From Magnetococcales bacterium (GTDB lineage: Bacteria > Pseudomonadota > Magnetococcia > Magnetococcales > UBA8363): a stretch of DNA of 64,000 nt. The notes under the pieces were generated by a model. It saw only the letters and a list, made by a program, of their open reading frames with translations, did not search any database and was not told where the DNA came from. The stretch's first letter is position 1, and every line of letters starts with the position of its first letter. Below, in pieces: positions 8,844 to 18,357 of this stretch. The position numbers were made by a program, and so were the translations under genes. The DNA lies in contig JACSDG010000001.1 of the NCBI GenBank assembly GCA_015660855.1, positions 1 to 64,000 on the forward strand. The letters run 5' to 3'.

Positions 8844-10088
8844 TTATCCAGGCCCGCCCCCATTGACAAATTGACCGAGAACTTCCCTCCAGGCCGCCAT
8901 GGCCTGTTTGTAATCATGGTTCGCCAATAACAGGGATCGCGCATTGTCGCCAAGTTTTTTTCGCATTTCCAAATCATGGCGCAGGGCAAGGATCTGATTC
9001 GCCAAACCTTCGGCATCTCCGACGTTGACATGCACCCCGCAGCGATATTTTTGTATCAGCCCGCTGAGTTCTCCCTCGGGGGCACCCACATAAACAATCG
9101 GTTTGCCTGCGGCGGCGACGCCATAAAATTTGCAAGGGACACACAAACCTTCGAGGGAGGCCATGAGCGAAACCAGATGAACATCGGCTACGCTCATGGA
9201 TTCGGCAAGGGTGTCACGGGATTGGTAAGATCGAAATCGGACGTTTTTCAATCCTAACCTTTTGACTTCATTTATAATCCATGGCAGACGAACGCCACCA
9301 CCGACAAATTCAAAGACAATCTCGGAATGATGCTCGATCTTCTGTGCGGCTTCAAGGATGGTATTAAAATCATGCGCCCGCCCCATGTTGCCGGAATATC
9401 CCACCACAAAATATTTTTCCAGTCCCAATTGGTGTCGGAGCAGATTTTTTTCCAATGCCACCGGGAAAATACGTGTGCTGTCGGACCAGTTGGGTAGTAC
9501 CCGGATGCGCTGGGGATGGATGTTTTGTCGGCGCAGAGCCTGGGCCATTCCTTCCGAAATCGCTACGTTGATCTCTGCTCCCGTTAGAGAACGATTTCTG
9601 AGGCGGCGAAGAATTCCCGCCATGACTCCGCCCAGGCCAATGGTTCCCAGGTTTTCCGCAACTTCCGGGAAAAGATCCTGGAGCCAGTTGACCAGGCGAG
9701 CATTGCGAAAACGGATGACAGGGAGGGCTATGACAGAGGCCAGGGGGGGATCGGTTTTACAAACAACCGTGTCACCTTTACGAACAAAAAACAGCAGCTT
9801 GATGAAAAGAGAAAAGTAAAAGGTAAGATAATCCATCAAGCGGCCAACCATGGTGTAACGACCGAAATGGGTCGTCCAAAGGCGATGGACCAGGACTCCG
9901 TTGACCTGCTCAAATGGGGGCAGTCCGGCGGATGGATCGTCAATACGCATCCTGGATGTCACTATGTGCACCTCAGCGTGATGCGATGCAAGATCAAAGG
10001 CAAGGTCGGACAGAAGTTGACTCGTGGCCGAATGGTCGGGATGGAAATAACGGTTGATAAAAATGATCCTCCCCAACCCTCCCTCCAT
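8844..10088 (-). CDS. Glycosyltransferase family 4, WcaI/WbuB-like
   Basis: 414 aa; INRYFHPDHSATSQLLSDLAFDLA N-terminus, VVGYSGNMGRAHDFNTILEAA. Confidence 0.88.
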   Translation of the reverse strand: MEGGLGRIIFINRYFHPDHSATSQLLSDLAFDLASHHAEVHIVTSRMRIDDPSAGLPPFEQVNGVLVHRLWTTHFGRYTMVGRLMDYLTFYFSLFIKLLFFVRKGDTVVCKTDPPLASVIALPVIRFRNARLVNWLQDLFPEVAENLGTIGLGGVMAGILRRLRNRSLTGAEINVAISEGMAQALRRQNIHPQRIRVLPNWSDSTRIFPVALEKNLLRHQLGLEKYFVVGYSGNMGRAHDFNTILEAAQKIEHHSEIVFEFVGGGVRLPWIINEVKRLGLKNVRFRSYQSRDTLAESMSVADVHLVSLMASLEGLCVPCKFYGVAAAGKPIVYVGAPEGELSGLIQKYRCGVHVNVGDAEGLANQILALRHDLEMRKKLGDNARSLLLANHDYKQAMAAWREVLGQFVNGGGPG

Positions 10089-10547
10089 TGAAAACCCCTG
10101 TTTTGTCTGCTCCCGGGACTGCGGAACATCCGTTTCTCGACTTGGTTAATCATTGTTGGTTAACTTACGGGAGTGCGGGCCACAAAAAACCTTTGAGATC
10201 CCCGACGACATCCGATGAGGAATTTTTTGATCGACAACGACCTGTCCAGTGATTTTCATCGCGGGGCCAATGTTCGATTTCAGGCTGCGCCAACCCCCTT
10301 GCCAACTCTCCCCATGCAGGAGAAAGCTAACACACATTTCCACTACTTTACAACACGCACCTTATGTCTTTGTTCGCATCCCAGGCAGTATTTTTCTTGA
10401 GGCAACGCTTTCTTTATGGTTGGCCGATTCGATCCTGGAAGGTTACAATGGTTGCCGCTGGAGTCAAAAGGGTCGCGATCCGACCGAGGATTTCGTAGCT
10501 TGGCTTTCGCGGGTGTTCCATCGATTATTGCAGGATGGGTTTATCAA

Positions 10548-11144
10548 ATGATGGTGAACGGTCAAGACGCAGCAATGCAAACAATCCCGCATCGTTTGAT
10601 GCGTTGTGTGGCACATGTGCTTGTTTTTGTAATTGTTGCGTTATTGGTTTCTTCCGAGGGCCTGTCTTCGGACAATACGACCTATCGTTTGGCCGCTGGC
10701 GACAAAATCAGTATTCAGGTCTTCGGAGAGCCGGATTTGAGCAGTGATTTTCTTATCGGAGAATCGGAGTCTATCACGTTTCCCCTTCTCGGCCAGGTTC
10801 GGGTCGGGGGGCTTACGGTGCGAGAACTGGAACAGTTGGTCACCGCCCGATTGAAAGGACGGTTTTTGGTTAACCCCGGAGTCAGTGCCCAGGTCACCGA
10901 ATATCGAAAATTTTTTATTAAAGGGGAAGTCAATCAGCCGGGCGGGTTTCCCTATATTCCCGGTCTGACTCTGCAAAAAGCGGTCAGTCTGGCGGGAGGT
11001 TTCACCAACCGGGCCGATAAAGGCAAAATATTTATCCGTGGAGATCGGGATGGTCCAGACGAGAAAAATGAGAAACAACCCTCCAATCTTGATGATTTCG
11101 TTTTCCCTGGAGATATGATTACTGTGGAAAGACGATTTTTCTAA
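10548..11144 (+). CDS. Polysaccharide export protein, Wza-type (ORF-track start at 10416 likely too early)
   Basis: YRLAAGDKISIQVFGEPDLS, FPLLGQVRVGGLTVRELEQLV, FFIKGEVNQPGGFPYIPGLTLQKAVSLAGGFT. ATG at 10548 precedes a signal peptide. Confidence 0.9.
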   Translation: MMVNGQDAAMQTIPHRLMRCVAHVLVFVIVALLVSSEGLSSDNTTYRLAAGDKISIQVFGEPDLSSDFLIGESESITFPLLGQVRVGGLTVRELEQLVTARLKGRFLVNPGVSAQVTEYRKFFIKGEVNQPGGFPYIPGLTLQKAVSLAGGFTNRADKGKIFIRGDRDGPDEKNEKQPSNLDDFVFPGDMITVERRFF

Positions 11145-13411
11145 TGAGTACCGATCTGCACGCGTTGTTCCCCCTGATCAACGAAACCAAACGTGAAGAA
11201 AACCGTTTGCGCCTTATTTGGCAGAGTATCCGCGCTTATCTTTGGAGCATCATCTTTCTGGTGGTCGGGGTTTCCATTCTAGCTATGCTTATGGTTTCCT
11301 CCATCAAGCCGAGCTATCTGGCGACAGCCACACTTCTCATCGAAAACAAGCCAACCAAACTGGTCTCCATCGATGAATTGTATGGTATCGACGGACCATC
11401 CCGCGAATATTTCAATACCCAGGTTGCCGTCTTGCAATCCCGTCAAATGATGGATCGGGTTGTCGTCGCCCTTGGGCTTGACGAACACAGTGAATTCAAA
11501 CCAGCCTCTACGAGCCATCGATTCCATTGGCGCGATTATGTGCCGGATCTGGTCAAAGAGTTGGTCCAGCTTGGAACGGTGGATACGCGATCCCAGGATA
11601 CCCCCCAGTTGCTGGAGAAAAAAAAACGCAACGGTCTTATCGCCCAACTGCAAGGCCAAATGAATATTTGGCACGTCCCGGCCAGTCAATTACTTAAAAT
11701 CTCCTTTGAATCCTATGACCCGGAGTTGTCTGCCCAGGTCGCCAACACCATGGCCGAAGTCTATATTGCCAGCAACCTGGAGGCGCGGCAAAACATCAGT
11801 AGCAAATCGAGCAGTTGGCTCAGTGAAAGGCTTTCTGGTCTGCTAGAAAAATTAAAAATATCCGAAAGCCGATTGCAGGATTATCGCGAACGGCATCACT
11901 TGGTGGACGTTCAAGGGGTCAACAGCATCGCTTCCAAGCAGTTGAATGAGCTGACCACTTCGTTGATGCAAGCGCAACGTGAACGCAATGAAAAACGACA
12001 ACTGTATGAAATGGTGGACCGGGCCAATAAATCCATGAGTGCCCTGCTTGCGATTCCGGCCATTTTGAACAGTCCCGTCATTCAGGAACTGCAAAAGCTT
12101 GAAGCCACCAAAGAGCGCGAAATGGCAGACTTGGTGCAACGATACGGGCCGGAGCATCCACGCATGATATCGGCCAAGTCCGATTTGTCATCGGCCAGGA
12201 ACAATTTACAAAAACAGGCCTTGATGCTTGCCGATGCCATTGTTCAAGACTATCGTATTGCCGCATCCAATGCGTCGGGGGTGGAGCAACGTTTTGAATC
12301 CGTCAAAAAGGAGCTGCAACAGATCAATCGTGAGGAGGCGGAACTCGATGTTTTGCAGAGGGAGGTGGCTACCAACCGGCAGCTCTACAATCTTTTCCTT
12401 ACCCGTACCAAGGAGACTGATGCTACCGGTACCGTGCAGGCGAATGATATACAGGCACTGAATGCTCGTGTTATCGATCCGGCTATCGCCCCCATGGCCC
12501 CCAACAAACCCAATAAAAAACAGATTGTTCTTTTTACCGCCTTAACGACACTGGTAATTGCTGTCTTGTTGGCACTCTTGTCAGAAAACATGAACGATTA
12601 CATCCGTTCCACCGACGATATAGAACAAAAACTAAAACTTCCCTGTCTGGGAACCGTTCCTCTGGTCGTGGATAAACGTTGGAAAAAAGAGGCGGTAACC
12701 ATGGGGCAGTTATTTATCAACCAGGATCATTCTCCATTTTTTGAATCCATCCGCACGGTGCGCGCTGCGTTGATACTTTCCGAGCAGGAACGAAAGTTTC
12801 GGGTGATCGCCATCACATCCACCGTACCTCGGGAGGGTAAAAGCACTATTTCTGCCAACCTTTCTTTGGCCATGAGTCCCATGGAGAAGGTTTTGCTCAT
12901 TGATGGCGATCTCCGGCGACCGTCCATTGCCAAAATTTTTGGCATCGATAAGGATTCTCCCGGATTATCCAATCTGATCAATGGTACGCAACCGCAGTCC
13001 GCATGCCTTCATGATATTCCGGGGACCAACCTGACTGTGATGCCTTCCGGCGATCAGCCTCCCAATCCCCATGTGTTGCTCTCCTCCAAGGTTTTTCAGG
13101 ATTTGTTGAAACAGTTGTCCGAACGGTTTGATCGGGTCATCATTGATACGCCGCCGACCCATGCTGTGGCTGACAGCCTGATCATCGGTGCCATTGCCGA
13201 CGCCAACATCTGTGTCTGTCATGCGGAATCGACGCCGTTTCCTATGATTCACACTTCCATTGCCCACATGCGCCGCACCAATGTTCCCATCGTTGGCGTG
13301 GTGTTGAATCAATTCAAGTCCAAACGACGGCATGGTTATTATTATTCCAGCTATTATTCCTATGGCGGCTATAATTATTCAAAAAAGTCAGGTGGGACCA
13401 AGGGGAGCTGA
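11144..13411 (+). CDS. Polysaccharide co-polymerase / BY-kinase, Wzc-type
   Basis: 755 aa; Wzz-type N-terminus, GNVR-type region, Walker A VPREGKSTISANLSLAM, Walker A' LLIDGDLRRPS, VIIDTPP, C-terminal tyrosine cluster YYYSSYYSYGGYNY. Confidence 0.93.
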   Translation: MSTDLHALFPLINETKREENRLRLIWQSIRAYLWSIIFLVVGVSILAMLMVSSIKPSYLATATLLIENKPTKLVSIDELYGIDGPSREYFNTQVAVLQSRQMMDRVVVALGLDEHSEFKPASTSHRFHWRDYVPDLVKELVQLGTVDTRSQDTPQLLEKKKRNGLIAQLQGQMNIWHVPASQLLKISFESYDPELSAQVANTMAEVYIASNLEARQNISSKSSSWLSERLSGLLEKLKISESRLQDYRERHHLVDVQGVNSIASKQLNELTTSLMQAQRERNEKRQLYEMVDRANKSMSALLAIPAILNSPVIQELQKLEATKEREMADLVQRYGPEHPRMISAKSDLSSARNNLQKQALMLADAIVQDYRIAASNASGVEQRFESVKKELQQINREEAELDVLQREVATNRQLYNLFLTRTKETDATGTVQANDIQALNARVIDPAIAPMAPNKPNKKQIVLFTALTTLVIAVLLALLSENMNDYIRSTDDIEQKLKLPCLGTVPLVVDKRWKKEAVTMGQLFINQDHSPFFESIRTVRAALILSEQERKFRVIAITSTVPREGKSTISANLSLAMSPMEKVLLIDGDLRRPSIAKIFGIDKDSPGLSNLINGTQPQSACLHDIPGTNLTVMPSGDQPPNPHVLLSSKVFQDLLKQLSERFDRVIIDTPPTHAVADSLIIGAIADANICVCHAESTPFPMIHTSIAHMRRTNVPIVGVVLNQFKSKRRHGYYYSSYYSYGGYNYSKKSGGTKGS

Positions 13412-13419
13412 CGTAAAAA

Positions 13420-13595
13420 ATATTGCGGGGGTCCGGGGGGGATCATCCCCCCCGGCGGAGGTTTGGAGGCGGAGCCTCCAAGGTTTTGGTTTTGAACTTG
13501 ATTTTGACTTTGATTTTACTGCCCCCCAAGGGGGGTCTAGGGGCGCAGCCCCAGGGTTTTGATTTTGTTTCTTTGCCCGAAGGGCATCATGTTCA
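13420..13595 (+). repeat. Composite GC-rich repeat, copy C
   Basis: attgcgggggtccgggggggatcatcccccccggcggaggtttggaggcggagcctccaagg...ccccccaaggggggtctaggggcgcagccccagggttttgattttgtttctttgcccgaagggcatcatgtt. Confidence 0.9.
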
Positions 13596-13639
13596 AGTTA
13601 GCGCATATGGGGCGAAGCCCCCAAACCAACCCCCTTGCC

Positions 13640-15175
13640 TCACAACGTCCCACCCCAAATCCCACTTCCAACCCTGAACTGAATCGCCTCGGCCATGTGC
13701 TCCACCCCAATGTCACCAACCTGCGCCAGATCGGCGATGGTTCTGGCCACACGCAACAACCGGCTGTGGGCACGCGCTGAAAAGCCCAACTTTTTCCCTG
13801 CGTCCAGCAATATCTGTCGCGCCGGACCGACAAGGGCGGTGTGACTCTCCAATCCCTTTCCGCTCAACGCCGCGTTGCGTATCCCCATACCGTTGCGCTC
13901 ATACTGCCGCCCCCGTGCCCGCATGACCCGCTCGCGCACCTTCTCGGAAACCTCTCCCCTGGGCAACTCCACCAATATGTCGGTGGGGACCGGTGGCACA
14001 TCCACATGCAGATCGATACGATCCAACAGGGGACCAGAAATGCGTGATTGATATCCAATGACCTGGGAGGGTGAACAACGACATGGACGGCTCCCATTAC
14101 CCAGGTGACCACAGGGGCATGGATTGCAAGCCGCCAAAAGTTGAAAATCGGCGGGAAAACGCACCGTATAGGCGGCACGCGATATGTGCGCCTCCCCAGA
14201 TTCAAGAGGCTCCCGCAATACTTCCAATACCGTCCGGCTAAATTCGGGGATCTCATCCAAAAACAACACCCCCTTGTGCGATAAACTCACCTCCCCCGGG
14301 TGGGGACTACCCCCCCCGCCCACCAAAGATACCTTGGAGGCGGTGTGGTGGGGACTGCGAAACGGACGGTTGGCAATGAATGGCCGACTCGGAGACAACC
14401 GACCGGCAACCGAATGAATCGCTGTTACCTCCAGTGCCTCATCCAATGACATCTCCGGGAGTATCCCAGGCAACGCCCTGGCCAAAAAAGTTTTTCCCGA
14501 CCCAGGCGGTCCAGTCATCAGCATGTTGTGCCCCCCCGCCGCCGCAATTTCTAGGGCACGCTTGGCATATTCCTGTCCCTTAATCTCGGCAATATCGGGA
14601 ACTTCCGCCCTGGCCTCCTCTTTCCAACCGCGCCAATCGGTGGGAACCAGCGACGGCAGTACCGATTCCCCCAACAAATGCCGGACCACATCCAATAATG
14701 TCTCCGCAGCGTACACCACGACATCAGGGGTCAAAGCGGCTTCACTACCGTTATCCTTGGCCACCACCATGCGGGAAAACCCATTTTTCCGGGCAAACAA
14801 CGCCGCTGGTAACGACCCGGGAACCCCCCGCAAACGCCCGTCCAAAGACAATTCACCAAAAAACAAACACCCCGCCAAAGATTCTCCGGGCAACTTTCCC
14901 ATGGCCCCCAACAATCCCAAAGCCATGGGAAGATCGTAGGAAGACCCAACCTTGGGCAAATGCGCCGGGGCCAAATTGACAATGATCCTTTTCGGCGGCA
15001 AATGAAAACCCGAATTGTTTAGTGCCGCGCGCACACGATCCTTGGCCTCGCGTACCGCCCCCTCCGCCAGGCCCACGATGCCCAAGGTTGGCAAACCGGA
15101 ACCAACGTCCACTTCCACCTCGACAGGGACGGCTTGTATCCCGTCCAGGCCAACCGTCTGCACACGGGCCAGCAT
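13640..15175 (-). CDS. comM: YifB/ComM-family Mg-chelatase-like AAA ATPase
   Basis: 511 aa; MLARVQTVGLDGIQAVPVEVEVDVGSGLPTLGIVGLAEGAVREAKDRVRAALNNSGF, GPPGSGKTFLARALPGILP. Confidence 0.95.
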   Translation of the reverse strand: MLARVQTVGLDGIQAVPVEVEVDVGSGLPTLGIVGLAEGAVREAKDRVRAALNNSGFHLPPKRIIVNLAPAHLPKVGSSYDLPMALGLLGAMGKLPGESLAGCLFFGELSLDGRLRGVPGSLPAALFARKNGFSRMVVAKDNGSEAALTPDVVVYAAETLLDVVRHLLGESVLPSLVPTDWRGWKEEARAEVPDIAEIKGQEYAKRALEIAAAGGHNMLMTGPPGSGKTFLARALPGILPEMSLDEALEVTAIHSVAGRLSPSRPFIANRPFRSPHHTASKVSLVGGGGSPHPGEVSLSHKGVLFLDEIPEFSRTVLEVLREPLESGEAHISRAAYTVRFPADFQLLAACNPCPCGHLGNGSRPCRCSPSQVIGYQSRISGPLLDRIDLHVDVPPVPTDILVELPRGEVSEKVRERVMRARGRQYERNGMGIRNAALSGKGLESHTALVGPARQILLDAGKKLGFSARAHSRLLRVARTIADLAQVGDIGVEHMAEAIQFRVGSGIWGGTL

Positions 15176-15282
15176 GCGATCCCCTCACCCTTTATAGGAG
15201 CCGGAAAACAAACACCCCGCCCCTCAACGATCAAAACCCCACATTCCGGCACCCTCACAACCACCTTAGCCCATTTTTAATC

Positions 15283-15522
15283 TCAGGCTTTTTCCATCTC
15301 CGCCACCTGTTTTTCAAGCTGCTCCAGCTTGATTCGTGTCTTGCCCAGAAGTTCCCGGGCAGCGTCAAATTCATCCCGGCTCACCAAATCAAAATGTTCT
15401 ACCCCCTCCTGGACCAAATCCCGGATTTTGCGCGTCATCTCCTCCCGGGTCTGCCCAACCATGTTAAATACCCCCAACACATTCTGGGTGATCTGATCCA
15501 ATATCGCATTATCAATTTGCAT
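15283..15522 (-). CDS. ubiK: UbiK-type accessory factor (BMFP domain)
   Basis: 79 aa from internal ATG: MQIDNAILDQITQNVLGVFNMVGQTREEMTRKIRDLVQEG... coiled-coil C-terminus. The upstream ORF extension lies in repeat D. Confidence 0.8.
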   Translation of the reverse strand: MQIDNAILDQITQNVLGVFNMVGQTREEMTRKIRDLVQEGVEHFDLVSRDEFDAARELLGKTRIKLEQLEKQVAEMEKA

Positions 15523-15588
15523 CGTTTTTTCCTCTGGATAGGCCCGGACTTGAAAACAGGTTTCAATCCCTCGAACGGGCCTGTGAAC

Positions 15589-15685
15589 ATGATGCCCTTC
15601 GGGCAAAAAAACAAAATCAAAACCCTGGGGCTGCGCCCCTAGACCCCCCTTGGGGGGCAGTAAAATCAAAATCAAAGTCAAAAAC
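15589..15685 (-). repeat. Composite GC-rich repeat, copy D (inverted relative to copy C)
   Basis: catgatgcccttcgggcaaaaaaacaaaatcaaaaccctggggctgcgcccctagacccccttggggggcagtaaaatcaaaatcaaagtc. Confidence 0.9.
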
Positions 15686-15712
15686 TTTAGCTTTTTACGA
15701 TACTTACATCGG

Positions 15713-16639
15713 TCACTGCGGTCGCACCTCCGGTTCAACAAACTCAAGACCAGGCCGCCCATTAAAATAACCATTGCAAAATGGCTCACCGCCATTCAGT
15801 TCCAACAAACGGCGAAACGCCTCCCCACCACTCATGCGTCGTTGCAGCCGATCCTTCCAAACCGCCACAATTTCCGCCATCCCCAGACTCTGGGGCGACA
15901 AACGCACCACCCCCACCCCCATGGCCTCTAACCGATCCGTCTCGTCCACAAGGTTGTAAACCCGATGCGACATGGTTTGGGTGCCGTTGATGGCAAGGAA
16001 AGGAACCCCCTCCTGGGTGCGCATGGTCATACCATCGGCAAAATCGCCGCACTTGAACTGACAATTGGCCTTGGAATATCGAAACGCCCGCGCCGTGTAA
16101 CAACGGGCCGAAAACGTCAGCGGAAGCTTGCCATAGGCAAAAATTTCCGTTTCCACCTCCCCGCCATGCCGCCGGATCATGTCCCCCATCGCCAAGGCCG
16201 ACAGCTCCACCGGAAACACCACACGTCTGACACCCACCCGCTGGAGAAAAACGACCGTTTCAGGGTTGTAGGTGGTGATATGCGGCCCCGCAACCATAGG
16301 CCTGCCCTCGCCTACAGCAATCCCCCCCATATCGTTGGCCTCCAACCACCAACCACCCGACCGGGCGGCAACGGCCATCCGGTACAATAAATCCTCCTCC
16401 CCCGCATTCATGACCAATCCCAGGGTAGAAAACACCACCTCCTTACCCGACGGTCCCAACTCCCTGGCCAAATCAACCATCTCCTCCGGGGTCAAGGATT
16501 GTCGTTTGGAACAAACTACCTCGCCAATATAAAGAATATCCACCGGGGTTTCAAAAGCCATCCGCCGATAAAAATCCTTCAGGGCATTTTTTCCCCAGTC
16601 AAATTGGCACGGCCCCAGACTGATTCGCATCACTGCCAC
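15713..16639 (-). CDS. ubiV: U32-family protein, UbiV-like (O2-independent ubiquinone biosynthesis)
   Basis: 308 aa; four Cys in VVCSKRQ and FSARCYTARAFRYSKANCQFKCGDF; overlaps the upstream ubiU. Confidence 0.85.
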   Translation of the reverse strand: MAVMRISLGPCQFDWGKNALKDFYRRMAFETPVDILYIGEVVCSKRQSLTPEEMVDLARELGPSGKEVVFSTLGLVMNAGEEDLLYRMAVAARSGGWWLEANDMGGIAVGEGRPMVAGPHITTYNPETVVFLQRVGVRRVVFPVELSALAMGDMIRRHGGEVETEIFAYGKLPLTFSARCYTARAFRYSKANCQFKCGDFADGMTMRTQEGVPFLAINGTQTMSHRVYNLVDETDRLEAMGVGVVRLSPQSLGMAEIVAVWKDRLQRRMSGGEAFRRLLELNGGEPFCNGYFNGRPGLEFVEPEVRPQ

Positions 16640-17652
16640 CGTTGTTCATAGGTTCCAAGGGTGTGGGTGGCCCCCTCCGAAGTTGCATTCAACTCCCGGA
16701 TCCACTTGCCCTTGGCGCGAAACAAGGTGGGGGCTTCATAATAGGAATCCACCGCCTCCCTGAGGATACGCGTGACGGTCGCCACATAGGATTTGGTACG
16801 CTGTCGCCCCTCAATCTTCAACGACACTACCCCCGACTCGATCACCTCAGGCAACATTTCCAAAATATTCAGCGATCCCGGCTCCTCCATGGTGTGATAT
16901 ACCTGACCATTGGCATCAAACCGCCCTTTGCAGATGGTCGGATAGGCGGCGTCTTCCCCAGGACCATACTCGGCGATCAATACCTCCCCCAACCGCGTTT
17001 TCAAACGCCCCCCGGAATTTTCAAAATGAACCGCCCTGGCTGGGGAACAAACCCCCTCGACGTTGGGCGACACCCCCGTAGCAAAAGAAGAAAGATAACA
17101 TCGACCCTCCGCCATGACACACAAACCACCAAAGGCAAACACCTCCAGATCCACGTCGGTCCGCCCCCGCAAGGAGCGAATTTCCCCAACCGTCAATACC
17201 CGAGGTAAAATCACCCGGTCGATGCCAAAATGACGCCGATAAAAATTGATGGCGGGGGCGTTACTGGCCGAAGCCTGTACCGACAGATGAATGGGGAGTT
17301 TTGGATGTGTCTTGTGACAATAATCCAGCAGGGCCAGGTTGGCCATGATGATGGCATCGGCCCCTAAGGTGACGGTTTGATCCACCGTTCGATACCAAAG
17401 CCCCGGATCGTCCGCCTGGGGAAAAGTGTTTAACACCACATTGGCCTTGACACCATGCCGATGGGCGTAGTCAATACCCGCCTCGGCATCGCTCAGGCTG
17501 AAATTCAACCCTTCAAAGTTGCGAGCGTTGGTCGCATTGCGAAAACCAAAATACACCGCGTCGGCACCATGATCCACCGCAGCGCGCAGGGAAGGGAGAT
17601 TCCCCGCCGGTGCCAAAACCTCAACTTTTTTTCCCATGCGCGGCACTCCCAA
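16630..17652 (-). CDS. ubiU: U32-family protein, UbiU-like (O2-independent ubiquinone biosynthesis)
   Basis: 340 aa; VEVLAPAGNLPSLRAAVDHGADAVYFG, GLCVMAEGRCYLSSFATGVSPNVEGVCSPAR, TICKGRF, SLKIEGRQRTKSYV. Confidence 0.88.
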   Translation of the reverse strand: MGVPRMGKKVEVLAPAGNLPSLRAAVDHGADAVYFGFRNATNARNFEGLNFSLSDAEAGIDYAHRHGVKANVVLNTFPQADDPGLWYRTVDQTVTLGADAIIMANLALLDYCHKTHPKLPIHLSVQASASNAPAINFYRRHFGIDRVILPRVLTVGEIRSLRGRTDVDLEVFAFGGLCVMAEGRCYLSSFATGVSPNVEGVCSPARAVHFENSGGRLKTRLGEVLIAEYGPGEDAAYPTICKGRFDANGQVYHTMEEPGSLNILEMLPEVIESGVVSLKIEGRQRTKSYVATVTRILREAVDSYYEAPTLFRAKGKWIRELNATSEGATHTLGTYEQRWQ

Positions 17653-17722
17653 TCAAACTCCCCCCGATCCTCCATTCCGGCAGTCTACTCCACCCAGATC
17701 CGAATGGCAAAAAACTCCCCCT

Positions 17723-18346
17723 TCATTTCCCCCACGGTTGCAATATCTGCTGCGACAGCCCCAATTGATCCAAAACCCGCGCAACAATGAAATCCACCAG
17801 ATCCAAAACATTTTGCGGCCCCTGATAAAAACCCGGAGAAGCCGGCAAAAGGATAACCCCCAGGCGCGCCAACCGCAGCATGTTCTCCAGATGAATGACC
17901 GAAAGAGGAGTTTCCCTGGGGACCACAATCAATAATCCCCGCTCCTTGATCACCACATCGGCGGCCCGCTCGATTAAATTATCCGACAACCCCATGGCCA
18001 CCGCTGCCGTCGTCCCCATGGAACAGGGACAGATCACCATTCTGCGCCGCCCCCCCGACCCCGAAGCCAACCCGGAATGCCAATCCAATATCCCATGGTG
18101 CCGCAAACGCCGGTACAAAATATCGGCCTCGGGATGGACGGAATGGCCCCTGAATGCGGCCACCACCGCATCCCCATCACCCTGAACATTGAGTCCACAT
18201 TCCTGAGCCAGTACAGTACGGGATGCGGTGGATAGCAGGAGATCCACATCCTCCCCCGCCGCAAGCAACGTTTCCGCCAGACGCAGACCGTAGATCGCAC
18301 CCGATGCCCCAGTCAATGCCAAGATGATCCCGGTCCCAGACATCAA
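17723..18346 (-). CDS. ubiX: Flavin prenyltransferase UbiX/Pad1
   Basis: 207 aa; LALTGASGAIYGLRLAETLL, VICPCSMGTTAAVAMGLSDNLIERAADVVIKERGLLIVVPRETPLS. Confidence 0.93.
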   Translation of the reverse strand: MMSGTGIILALTGASGAIYGLRLAETLLAAGEDVDLLLSTASRTVLAQECGLNVQGDGDAVVAAFRGHSVHPEADILYRRLRHHGILDWHSGLASGSGGRRRMVICPCSMGTTAAVAMGLSDNLIERAADVVIKERGLLIVVPRETPLSVIHLENMLRLARLGVILLPASPGFYQGPQNVLDLVDFIVARVLDQLGLSQQILQPWGK

Positions 18347-18357
18347 CCCCCCTCCCC

